From the NCBI GenBank assembly GCA_016717595.1, contig JADKFE010000026.1:33410-97409 (forward strand): a stretch of DNA of 64,000 bases, read 5' to 3'. This document shows, in pieces, positions 56,803 to 64,000 of the stretch (within the stretch, counting starts at the first letter, position 1; each line of letters begins with the position of its first letter). The position numbers were made by a program, and so were the translations under genes. This DNA comes from Deltaproteobacteria bacterium (GTDB taxonomy: Bacteria > Myxococcota_A > UBA796 > CAJQPC01). The notes under the pieces were generated by a model. It was not told the origin of the DNA. It saw only the letters and a program-made list of their open reading frames with translations, and did not search any database.

Positions 56803-57563
56803 GAGCCCTCGCCCCGCTGCTCCTGCTCGCCCCGCTCGTGAGCTTGGCGTCCCCTGCCCCCTCCATCTCGCCGGGCCGTTACGCCTTAGAGCTCGTCGTG
56901 GCCACGGCCACCCAGGTGCCCGTCATGGGCGAGACCTTGGTGTACACCCGCAGCCTCTCCCAAGTAGACGTCTTTGTTCAGGATGGGGTCACCTACCAGA
57001 CCCAACGCCTGTGCAGCGTCACCGTCGAAGACAACAACCGCCTCGCCGACACCCGCATCCCCGCGGCGTTCATCGCGAGCTTCCCCGTGCAGACTTACGC
57101 TGTAAGTCTAACGCCCTTGGCGACGGGAGGGGTGGCCTACTTCGCCGATCCGGGCTCGGTCTCCATCGGCTTTGATCCCAAGCGCACCGCGGGTCAGGTG
57201 CCGGCCACCCCCGACGATCCCAACCTCTTGGACTACGACGGCGACGGCAAACCGGGGGCCACGGTGAACCTCGTCGTGCCCGTGCTCGGCGCTGTAGAGC
57301 TCTACATCGCCCAGCGGGGCCACAGCGTGATGAGCGGTGAGCTCCAGAACGGCGTGGTGCGGGGCGCCGTAGACGTGCGCTACTTCAGCCAACGTACCCT
57401 TGAGGCCTCCAACAGCCTGTTCCACGCCAACCCGCCCATGCGCCACCTCGATGAGAGCTGGTTTCGCCTGAGCCCGGCGCCGGGGATGGGATGTCAGCAG
57501 CTCTCGGCCACCTTAGGCGCCCGGCCCATCGAGCGCTCTGCCCCCTCGCGTTGGCCACACTAA
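56799..57563 (+). CDS. Secreted protein of unknown function, end of crtC operon
   Basis: This 254-residue protein has a signal peptide (~2-18, ALAPLLLLAPLVSLAS). The mature chain is beta-rich, with an Asp-rich DYDGDGKPG loop near residue 148 like a calcium site, and two or three Cys. No family was recognised. It overlaps crtD by four bases (ATGA), so it is made with the carotenoid enzymes. It could be a periplasmic or outer-membrane protein handling the pigment; this is only inference from position. Confidence 0.6.
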   Translation: MRALAPLLLLAPLVSLASPAPSISPGRYALELVVATATQVPVMGETLVYTRSLSQVDVFVQDGVTYQTQRLCSVTVEDNNRLADTRIPAAFIASFPVQTYAVSLTPLATGGVAYFADPGSVSIGFDPKRTAGQVPATPDDPNLLDYDGDGKPGATVNLVVPVLGAVELYIAQRGHSVMSGELQNGVVRGAVDVRYFSQRTLEASNSLFHANPPMRHLDESWFRLSPAPGMGCQQLSATLGARPIERSAPSRWPH

Positions 57564-57585
57564 ACCATCGGTCTAGTTGGCGGCC

Positions 57586-58167
57586 TCAGCTCCCCCAGAT
57601 GTCGGCCTCGCTGAGCCCCAGCTCGGCCAGGTCCGCGGCCCGGCGCTCGGCGTCCCCGGCGCAGAACAGCTCGTCGAGCTGAGGCGGCGCCACGGCCGTG
57701 CCGGCCAACATCGTGTGGACCTGCCCCCGATGATGGATCTGGTGCTGGAAGAGGTGCTGGAGCAGGCGCAGCGTGGGCTCCACGGCGACGTGCCCGCCGC
57801 CCCGCTGCACAGCGACGTGGCCGCTGAGGAAGGTCTCGCTGAGCCCTTGGCAGAGGGTGAGCAGGCGGCGATCGACGGCGCGCTGGGCCTCTCTGAGGGG
57901 GCTGAGCGACTCAAACGGCGCCCGGGGCTCGAAGACGCGGAGCGCGTTGGGATCGACGGGCTGGCCCGCCGCGGCCCGCTCCAGGGCGCTGACGTAGTAC
58001 CAGTCCACGGTGAGGTTGTGGTTCAGCGTGAGCAGGATCGACGGGAAGTAGCCCACCCGCGGCGCGGACAGCGCGGCGTCTGTCAGCATCGCGCAAGCGC
58101 GTAACAGCCGGTGGTTCGCCCAGAGGTTGTTCACGGCCTGGGTGAAGAGCAGTCGGGTGAGGGTCAT
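57586..58167 (-). CDS. DinB/YfiT-like four-helix metalloprotein
   Basis: This 193-residue protein is of the DinB type. The His-rich last helix HLFQHQIHHRGQVHTML (~residues 138-154) and the earlier LNHNL supply the three metal-binding His of the family. DinB-like proteins act as metal-dependent thiol transferases or related enzymes, with specific function unknown here. The ATG overlaps the stop of the lipoprotein gene upstream (ATGA). It is convergent with the carotenoid operon end. Confidence 0.82.
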   Translation of the reverse strand: MTLTRLLFTQAVNNLWANHRLLRACAMLTDAALSAPRVGYFPSILLTLNHNLTVDWYYVSALERAAAGQPVDPNALRVFEPRAPFESLSPLREAQRAVDRRLLTLCQGLSETFLSGHVAVQRGGGHVAVEPTLRLLQHLFQHQIHHRGQVHTMLAGTAVAPPQLDELFCAGDAERRAADLAELGLSEADIWGS

Positions 58168-59294
58168 CCTTTTTTGGCCTTGGCCACCTCAGCCTGAATC
58201 CAGGCCTCGGCTGAAGGCAGCTCGGCCCAGAAGCCCCGGCCGCCGACGCTCAGCCCGCCGCAGCTCGCCTCGGGGCCCTGAAACACCCGCTCGGCCACCC
58301 GGCGGCCCGTGGCGCGCTCGACCACGACGGCGAGCAGGTCGCGGTCGTACTTAAACACCTCGACCCCCTCGCCGTTGTCGGCGCTGTAGATGCCGCAGCT
58401 CTCCGCCGGGCCGGTCTTCACCGTGAGGGCGGCGACATAACGAACGTCGCTGAGCGTGGCCGGCTCGCCGCCTTCGTAACGCTCGAGGTTGTAGGTGGAC
58501 TTGTCGTCGAGGCGCTTGAGCACGGCGATCACGTCGCCGGTGGCTTCAGCGGGGCCGATGGGGCCCTCTACGGCCAGGCCGAGGCCCTGCACAAACGCGC
58601 CCCGCCCGGAGTACGCGCTCACCCAAGCCGGGCCGTCGAAGACCACGCCGTCGGGCATGGTGACGCTCAGGCCGGTCACAGGGAGCTTGCGGCAGGCGTC
58701 CTTCGATTTTCCTTGAATGGCGGCGAGATCAAAGGCCAAGGCGAAGGAGGGGTTGATCTCCAGCTCGACGCCTTTGTTGGCGTCGGTGACCGTGGCCTGG
58801 GCGTCGCCAAACCGCAGCACCGCGCCCACCGGCGCGCCCTTGAGCGTGAGCTGGGGACCGGCGTACAGCGTCACCTCACAGCCGGGCTCCGCCGCCGTGC
58901 CGTGGGTGGCGCACTGGCTGGAGATCATGTCGCCCACCCCAGAGATCAAGAAGCCGTGATCGGGCAGGTCGATGGGCAGCTCAGCGCGGCCCCCGTCAAA
59001 GCTCGCGGCGATCTTGACCGGCGTGATGTCCCCGTCGGTGAGGTCAAAGCTGACCTTGCCCTCGGCGTCGGCGGTGAAGGGGCCGACGCGCACCTCGGGG
59101 GGCTCGCCGCTGCCGAGGCCGACCACCTCCGCGCCCGGCGCCGTGGTGATCGTGACCGGCAGGCCCCGCTCCCCGCAGCCTTTGTGGGCCCAGACGATCG
59201 GCGTCGCGGACAGCGGCGGGGGCGGCGGCGGCTCGCAGGCGGTGAGCAGGGTGAGCGCGCCGAGGGCGGTGAGGCGTGGCTTGATCTGGATCAT
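58164..59294 (-). CDS. Hypothetical lipoprotein with Pro-rich N-terminus
   Basis: This 376-residue lipoprotein has the lipobox LLTAC (Cys20), followed by a run of prolines. Most of the mature part is beta-strand-like, with Cys pairs (CGERGL, SQCATHG, CKG-type, SCGIYS, SCGGLS). No family was recognised. The ATG has GGAG five bases upstream. It is co-directional with DinB downstream (ATGA overlap). Confidence 0.65.
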   Translation of the reverse strand: MIQIKPRLTALGALTLLTACEPPPPPPLSATPIVWAHKGCGERGLPVTITTAPGAEVVGLGSGEPPEVRVGPFTADAEGKVSFDLTDGDITPVKIAASFDGGRAELPIDLPDHGFLISGVGDMISSQCATHGTAAEPGCEVTLYAGPQLTLKGAPVGAVLRFGDAQATVTDANKGVELEINPSFALAFDLAAIQGKSKDACRKLPVTGLSVTMPDGVVFDGPAWVSAYSGRGAFVQGLGLAVEGPIGPAEATGDVIAVLKRLDDKSTYNLERYEGGEPATLSDVRYVAALTVKTGPAESCGIYSADNGEGVEVFKYDRDLLAVVVERATGRRVAERVFQGPEASCGGLSVGGRGFWAELPSAEAWIQAEVAKAKKG

Positions 59295-59373
59295 CTTGGC
59301 TCCGAGGCTTTGGTAAGGCGTTTAACCTAGGATCTGGCGGGCGCACCTCCACGACCCAGCCCAGCGCGCAGGC

Positions 59374-60261
59374 TCAGGCCCCGGCGAGCTTCTCGGGGAC
59401 CATGTGGCTGTAGATCGCCGCGATCTTGCCGCCCCGAACCTCGACGCCCACCAGGACGTGTGTGGGCCACAACGCCCCCGCCGGATCACGCTCCAGGCTC
59501 ACCCAAGGATCCGCCGCAGACACCGCCTTAAACCTCAAGAACGGCGGGCTGTGCGCCACAAAGTAGAGCTGCACGGCGGTGACCTTGTCGGCGCCCACCA
59601 CAGGCACCCCCGCCGCCCGAAACCGCCGCCCGCCGTCGGTGATCATCACCACGTCCTCGTGCAGCAGCGCCCGAACCTCGGCGCCGTCCCCAGCGCCGAC
59701 GGCTTGGAGGAGTCGCATCAAGAGCGCCTCGGCCTGCTCCCGCTGCACAGGGCCATGCGCGGCGCCGGGGAGCCTCGCCTCTGCGCCGAGGAGCGCCTGC
59801 CGCGCCCGGTGATGGGTGACCCGCACCCGCTCCGGGCTCATCTGAAGGGCCCGCGCGGTCTCGCCAACATCAAGCTCCAGCACCTCCCGCAGCACGAGCA
59901 CGGCGCGTTGGCCGGGGGTGAGCGCCTCGGCGGCCCGCATCCAGGCCATGTTCGCCCCCTCCGCCCTGGCGACGAGGGCGTCTGGTGTGGCCACCTCCTC
60001 CACGAGCGGGCCCGGGAGCCAGCTCGCGTAGCGCTCTCGGCGGCGCCGGGCGCGCAGGCGGTCACGGGCGAGGTTCATCGCGACGCGCATCAGCCAAGGT
60101 CTCAGGCTGCGGCTGAGGTCGGGCGGCGGCGCGGTCAAGGCGCGCAGGTAGGTCTCCTGCACGATCTCGTCGGCGTCCGCCGCCACGCCGGTCACCCGCC
60201 AGACGAGCGCCCGAAGCAGGCGACGATGGGACTCCAGGTGTTCGCTCAGCACGTCAGTCAC
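59374..60261 (-). CDS. ECF41-type sigma factor with SnoaL-like C-terminus
   Basis: This 295-residue sigma factor has region 2 at ~10-75 and region 4 at ~110-160 (LTPGQRAVLVLREVLELDVGETA and SPERVRVTHHRAR). It extends with a ~115-residue SnoaL-like domain replacing an anti-sigma. Marks of ECF41 are present: WLPGP in the linker (~84), a DGGR loop (~209) and a terminal MVPEKL in place of NPDKL. In ECF41 this extension itself regulates the factor. It starts with GTG overlapping the stop of the oxidoreductase gene (GTGA, AGGAGG upstream); such sigma factors typically sit beside oxidoreductase genes. Confidence 0.88.
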   Translation of the reverse strand: MTDVLSEHLESHRRLLRALVWRVTGVAADADEIVQETYLRALTAPPPDLSRSLRPWLMRVAMNLARDRLRARRRRERYASWLPGPLVEEVATPDALVARAEGANMAWMRAAEALTPGQRAVLVLREVLELDVGETARALQMSPERVRVTHHRARQALLGAEARLPGAAHGPVQREQAEALLMRLLQAVGAGDGAEVRALLHEDVVMITDGGRRFRAAGVPVVGADKVTAVQLYFVAHSPPFLRFKAVSAADPWVSLERDPAGALWPTHVLVGVEVRGGKIAAIYSHMVPEKLAGA

Positions 60262-61445
60262 GCCGCGGACCTCCTCACCTCCCGAAGTATCGCGGCGTCG
60301 GCGGCCTGGGCCCCGGCGAGGATCACCCCATCGGCCAAGAGCGCGTCGTTCTGGCCGTCTGTGGCCACAAAGACGCCCTCGGGCGCTGGGATGTTGAGGC
60401 GCGCGCCGGGCTGGCTGTGCTGCACGATCAGCGCCGGGGCATACGCGCGATGCACAAGCTCCTCTCGCCAGCCGGGCTGGATCGTGTCTAGCCAGGCCTC
60501 TAACCCCGCCTCGATCCCCGCCGTCGGCGCGTCGGGGGCGAGGTACTCCATGACGTGCAGGACCACCCCGCCAAGCTTGGCGACGCCGCCGTGCTCGGAG
60601 AGATACCGCGGGGCGTCGAGGCCCAGCACAAAGCGGCGCTCGGGCACGGGCAAGCGGCGCAGCACCAGGTCAAGACAGGCCGCGCGCACAGGGTTTGTAC
60701 GCGGCACATCCAGGCCCAGACGGCGCAGGCTGGGCGGCGGCACGGCGAGCACGACGGCGTCGGCGTGCCGCGGCCCGCTCGGCGTCAGCACCCCGCCGGG
60801 GACGAGGCCCGTGACCTCAACGCCTGTCTCGATCACCGCGCCACACGCCTCGGCCCGGGCGCGGAGGCCGTCTACGAGGGCCTGCCAGCCGCCATCGAGG
60901 TAGAGCACCCCGCCGCCGAGGCCCACGCGGAGCTGCCCCAACATCAGCGCCGCGGGCAGCGGATCCACGGGGTGGGCGTAGCTCGTGACCCGAATCAGCG
61001 CCCGAATCAGCGCCGCCGCGTCTTCAGGCAGGCCGCCGAGCCACTCCCCGACGTCTCCTCGGGGGCGAACCGGGCTCGCCAAGGCGCCGATCAGGGCCAG
61101 GCGGCCCCGGTGGCTCAGCGCCTCGGTGGTCAAGAAGCTGCCCAAGCCGCCGGGCAAGGCCAAGAGCCGCCCGTCGTTGGAGAGCCAGCCGTCGTTCGGT
61201 GGCCGCAATCCTTGAGGCTTCACCCCCAACGTTTGTAAGATCGGCATCGCCGCGCCCTGCCGGTAGAGCGCGTGAGGCCCCAGGTTCACCGTGACTCCGG
61301 CGTGAGTCACGCTTCGCGCGCGCCCGCCGAGGTGGGCGCCGCGCTCCAGCACCCGCACCGAGGCGCCGGCCTGGGCCAGCCGCGTCGCCGCCACCAAACC
61401 GGCGAGCCCCGCGCCGACCACGATCACCTGCTTGTCGCTGTTCAT
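60258..61445 (-). CDS. FAD-dependent amine oxidase/desaturase-like oxidoreductase
   Basis: This 395-residue flavoprotein has an N-terminal Rossmann motif VIVVGAGLAGLVAATRLAQAG and then GGRARS. Its C-terminal FAD segment GVILAGAQAADAAIL is weaker than in most relatives. It is distantly like CrtI and protoporphyrinogen oxidase, but shorter. The start is the ATG at 61445, five bases after GGAGG; the open frame before it has a poor signal. It forms an operon with the ECF41 sigma, as expected for the oxidoreductase partners of that group. The substrate is unknown; a carotenoid link is possible but unproven. Confidence 0.78.
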   Translation of the reverse strand: MNSDKQVIVVGAGLAGLVAATRLAQAGASVRVLERGAHLGGRARSVTHAGVTVNLGPHALYRQGAAMPILQTLGVKPQGLRPPNDGWLSNDGRLLALPGGLGSFLTTEALSHRGRLALIGALASPVRPRGDVGEWLGGLPEDAAALIRALIRVTSYAHPVDPLPAALMLGQLRVGLGGGVLYLDGGWQALVDGLRARAEACGAVIETGVEVTGLVPGGVLTPSGPRHADAVVLAVPPPSLRRLGLDVPRTNPVRAACLDLVLRRLPVPERRFVLGLDAPRYLSEHGGVAKLGGVVLHVMEYLAPDAPTAGIEAGLEAWLDTIQPGWREELVHRAYAPALIVQHSQPGARLNIPAPEGVFVATDGQNDALLADGVILAGAQAADAAILREVRRSAA

Positions 61446-61548
61446 GTTCACCTCCGCACGATCCACGCCTGATGACGCGGCGGCGTTACGGGAGGGCATG
61501 ACTTCTTGAGGAGAACGTGCGATCCTTGGCCTCTCCTGGGAGCCCGTC

Positions 61549-61770
61549 ATGGACATCAAAGATCGCCGCAAAGCCCAAGGTTGGTCCCGGGCGCAGCTCG
61601 CCGAGCGCGCCGCCTTGGACCCTCGGGTGATTCAGCTCATCGAGCTTGGCCAGTGGACCGAGCCCGAGTCCTTGGGCCGCTGCGACGCGGTCCTGGGCAT
61701 GGCCGAGCGCGGCGAGGCCGACCCCCGCCTCAAGCCGCCCGCCCCACGAGAAGACCAGCAGATCCATTAG
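61549..61770 (+). CDS. Small XRE-family HTH protein
   Basis: This 73-residue protein is almost wholly a Cro/CI-type HTH: RRKAQGWSRAQLAERAALDPRVIQLIELG, residues ~5-34. It has a short helical rest and a Pro-rich tail. The ATG has GGGAG upstream. It diverges from the oxidoreductase gene and precedes a LysR gene by nine bases. It may regulate either side. Confidence 0.78.
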   Translation: MDIKDRRKAQGWSRAQLAERAALDPRVIQLIELGQWTEPESLGRCDAVLGMAERGEADPRLKPPAPREDQQIH

Positions 61771-61779
61771 GAGGCGAGC

Positions 61780-62664
61780 ATGGATCTCGACTCTTTACGC
61801 GCCTTGGTGGCCGTCGCCGACGCGGGCTCCTTGCTGGGCGGCGCCGAGCGCCTGGGCCTGGCGCGCTCCACCCTGCGCCGTCGTCTAGACGAGCTGGAGG
61901 TGCTCGCCGGGGTGCCGCTCCTGCACCGTGGCGCCCAAGGCGCGGCGCTGACCGCCGCCGGGGAGCTGCTCGTGAGCAGAGGTCGCGGTCTGCTCGTCGA
62001 GAGCTCGGCCTTGCTCTCGGCGGTGCGAAGCTCCGGCGGTGAGGCCTCGGGGCTCCTGCGCCTCGCCGTGCCGGTGGGCATGCCGCCCCACGTCATGACC
62101 CTGCTCTACGGGACCCTACGTGAGGCGCACCCCCTGCTCAGCGTCGAGCTGCGCATCTCGGAGGCGCCGATGGAGGAGCTGAGCGAAGGGATCGACGGCG
62201 CCTTGGTGCTCGGCCAGCGCCCCAACGAGGGCCCGTGGATCACCCGGGTGCTCGGCCAGGCGCGGGAGGGCCTGTTCGGCGCGGCCTCGCTGCTCGATCG
62301 CCTCGGCGCGCCCCAGACCGAGGCCGATCTCGACCGCTTTGACCTGCTCATCTGGCGCAGCCCCACCTTCGACCCCCGCCGCCTGCCCACCCGCGACGGC
62401 GCGCTGCTCAACGTCCACCCGAACCTCATCAGCGCCGACATCCACACCCTGCGCCAGCTCGCCTTGGAGGGCCAGGGCCTCGCCTACATCCCGTCAGGAA
62501 ACTTCCCCGACCCCGGCTTCCCCGACGACACCCTGCGCCCGGTGCTGCCCGATCGCCTCGGCCGCGACTGCGCCATCCGAGTGGTGGTGCCCGAGGCCCT
62601 GGCGCGGGCGCCCAAGGTGCGGGCGTGGCAGCAGAGCGTGCTCGACCTGTTCAGCGAGTCTTAG
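61780..62664 (+). CDS. LysR-family transcriptional regulator
   Basis: This 294-residue protein has an N-terminal winged HTH (LRALVAVADAGSLLGGAERLGLARSTLRRRLDELE) and a linker helix. A periplasmic-binding-type effector domain follows (~90-290, GLLRLAVPVGMP and LLNVHPNLISAD). The first HTH segment is a slight variant of the usual LysR start. AGGAGG lies five bases before the ATG. It follows the XRE gene, so the two are one unit, and it overlaps the sulfotransferase end by 14 bases. The effector is unknown. Confidence 0.88.
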   Translation: MDLDSLRALVAVADAGSLLGGAERLGLARSTLRRRLDELEVLAGVPLLHRGAQGAALTAAGELLVSRGRGLLVESSALLSAVRSSGGEASGLLRLAVPVGMPPHVMTLLYGTLREAHPLLSVELRISEAPMEELSEGIDGALVLGQRPNEGPWITRVLGQAREGLFGAASLLDRLGAPQTEADLDRFDLLIWRSPTFDPRRLPTRDGALLNVHPNLISADIHTLRQLALEGQGLAYIPSGNFPDPGFPDDTLRPVLPDRLGRDCAIRVVVPEALARAPKVRAWQQSVLDLFSES

Positions 62665-63923
62665 CCCCTGGCGCCTTCTGAAACTCAATCGGCCCGGCGA
62701 GCCGCTCCTTGAGCGCCGCCACGTCGACGCCCAGCTCCACCAAGGTCTTGTCCACGGCGTAGCCCGAGCGCGCCCGATGCGCGTGAACCACGGGCAAGGT
62801 CTCCGGCGGCGCCATCGACAGCCCGTCGGTGTACACCCGGTTCAGCGTGCCCGGCAGATCCGCCACAAACTCCTCAAACCGCACGACCGTGTGCCGTGTG
62901 GCCTCGGGCCGGGACAGCCAGGCCTGCTCGTTGAGGCAGTACGCCTCCTCCATCAACAGCCCACGCTCCACCACCCAATCCCAAGACAGCGGCGGGAAGA
63001 ACAGATCTGAAGGCTGCACATACATGTAGTTCATCATGCTGCGGATCCTCTGTGTCGGCTCCCGCAGCATCGTCACGAACCGCGCGTCGGGATACCGCGC
63101 CTCCAGGGCCGTCGCCACCGCCAAGAAGTGCCCCTTGATGAGCAGCCGCCGCCCGGCCCCCGCCCGATAGAGCGTCTTGCGCCCCATTCGATCCAGATAC
63201 GGCAGAAAGTCGTCCTCCCAGAACGCCCGGTTCGTGGCCGTGAGCCCGCTGTGGCAGAACGTCTCCGCGAAGGGCCTCGCGCCGCTCTGGTGGATGAGGT
63301 CCCCGAGCTGCAGCGAGTACATCATCACCTCAAAGGTGTCTGTGCGCAGAACGTCGATCTCATGCCGCGCGACAAACTCTGCCGGCAGATCTCCCACCAA
63401 CAGCCCGTTCAGCCGCGAGGCGCCCAGCCGCTCAAACAACCCCGTCGGGGATGAGCGCCCAGAACCACAAGAACGGGAACACCGAATGCAGCACGATCGG
63501 CGAGCAGATGCGCGGATCCTCCTCCAGATACCGGGCGAGCTGCGTAGACCCGCTGCGCGCGGCGCTGAGCTCAAAGATCGGCGCCTCCACCCGCACGGCG
63601 TCCAGCGCCCGGCCATAGAGCAGCTCATCCAACATCCAGGCGAGCCCCCACAGCGGCGCCATCACCCCGCGGCCCAAGAGCGACAGCGCCAGAATCACCC
63701 GGACTTGCCAGGTGCGCTCCAGCTCCGCCGAGAGCACCCTGCCCATCGCCCAGGACCAGCGGGCCCAGGGGACCACCACCGGCGGGCGCGGCACAAGCAG
63801 GCGAAGGAGCAGGTAGATCGGCCAGAATGGCAGGGCGATGAAGAGCCGCAGGGCGAGGCTCAGGGTGTAACGTAGGGCCGTCGGGATGAAGGCGGATGTC
63901 GCGGCGGCGGGCTTGTCGGGCAT
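62651..63923 (-). CDS. Membrane-anchored sulfotransferase-family protein, frameshifted
   Basis: Two pieces form one gene. The 5' piece (63923 to about 63440) encodes one or two N-terminal hydrophobic helices, then PIFELSAARSGSTQLARYL, the PAPS-binding 5'-phosphosulfate loop. It hits a stop at 63432. The 3' piece, in another frame, carries the rest (RFVTMLREPTQRIRSMMNY, the 3'-phosphate motif). Reading one G fewer in the CCCCGACGGGG run (63440-63450) joins IPTGLFERL without a gap. The total (1273 bases) is one over a multiple of three. The product would transfer sulfate to a lipid or glycan. GTG at 63935 is an alternative start. Confidence 0.75.
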
Positions 63924-64000
63924 CGGTCGCTCCACGGGGATGGGAGTGACCTTAGCAGGCGCGAGGCGGCGGCGCGTGGAGCGATGGTGGGCGGGGGTGG

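Noticed and set aside
61446..61548. ECF41-like promoter (TGTCACA ... CGTC) before the oxidoreductase gene
   Set aside because: The nearest match has AGTCATG and a spacer three bases too long; not convincing.

Overview
The window is GC-rich throughout and densely coded on both strands, with many 4-base ATGA stop/start overlaps. The gene set points to a Myxococcota-type (deltaproteobacterial) bacterium. It includes many secreted lipoproteins, a MopE-like metal-binding lipoprotein, a Pkn-type Ser/Thr kinase with a C-terminal PEGA-like part, an FHA-GAF-sigma54 activator, paired TonB-like proteins, and a carotenoid cluster controlled by a B12-binding CarH regulator, as in Myxococcus. The genus cannot be told from the sequence. 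No rRNA, tRNA, insertion sequence, prophage or CRISPR array was seen.

Layout. 1-6.6 kb: an aspartoacylase-like gene cut by the window edge, a membrane-fused subtilisin, a choice-of-anchor lipoprotein and a caspase-fold protein that has lost its catalytic Cys. 6.7-14.8 kb: thiolase, a small HTH protein, ygfZ, bcp, rpsR, lipoproteins and a ferredoxin. 14.9-19.7 kb: an ECF sigma/anti-sigma pair, two TonB-like proteins and tatBC. 19.8-24.0 kb: a four-gene secreted module (c-type heme protein, lipoprotein, Tat-exported DUF1501 protein, MopE-like lipoprotein). 24.0-33.5 kb: biotin carboxylase and biotin carrier, lon, two CoA-transferase family III genes and membrane proteins. 33.6-44.1 kb: signalling and housekeeping genes (ppsR, Nudix, kinase, FHA-sigma54 activator, coaE) plus an unusual AT-hook/HTH/Ala-Lys-repeat protein. 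44.1-47.6 kb: TPR membrane protein, apt, surE and a HEAT-repeat protein. 47.6-57.6 kb: the carotenoid locus. 57.6-64 kb: DinB-like protein, lipoprotein, an ECF41-type sigma factor with an oxidoreductase, XRE and LysR regulators, and a frameshifted sulfotransferase.

The carotenoid locus is the clearest working system. crtE-crtI-crtB-carH runs left and crtC-glycosyltransferase-acyltransferase-crtD-unknown runs right. Both leave a short AT-rich region carrying a nested inverted repeat on which two divergent sigma70-like promoters can be drawn with mirror symmetry. CarH keeps the W-x9-EH and DxHxxG signatures of the adenosylcobalamin photoreceptors, so light-dependent derepression of the whole locus is expected. 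No cyclase or ketolase is present, so the inferred product is an acyclic 1-hydroxy-carotenoid glycoside, probably acylated.

Several reading frames (accC, a sulfotransferase, a 90-residue hypothetical, and probably a lipoprotein) are broken by apparent single-base indels, some in G or C runs. Because they affect unrelated genes including accC, consensus error in the assembly is as likely as real decay.
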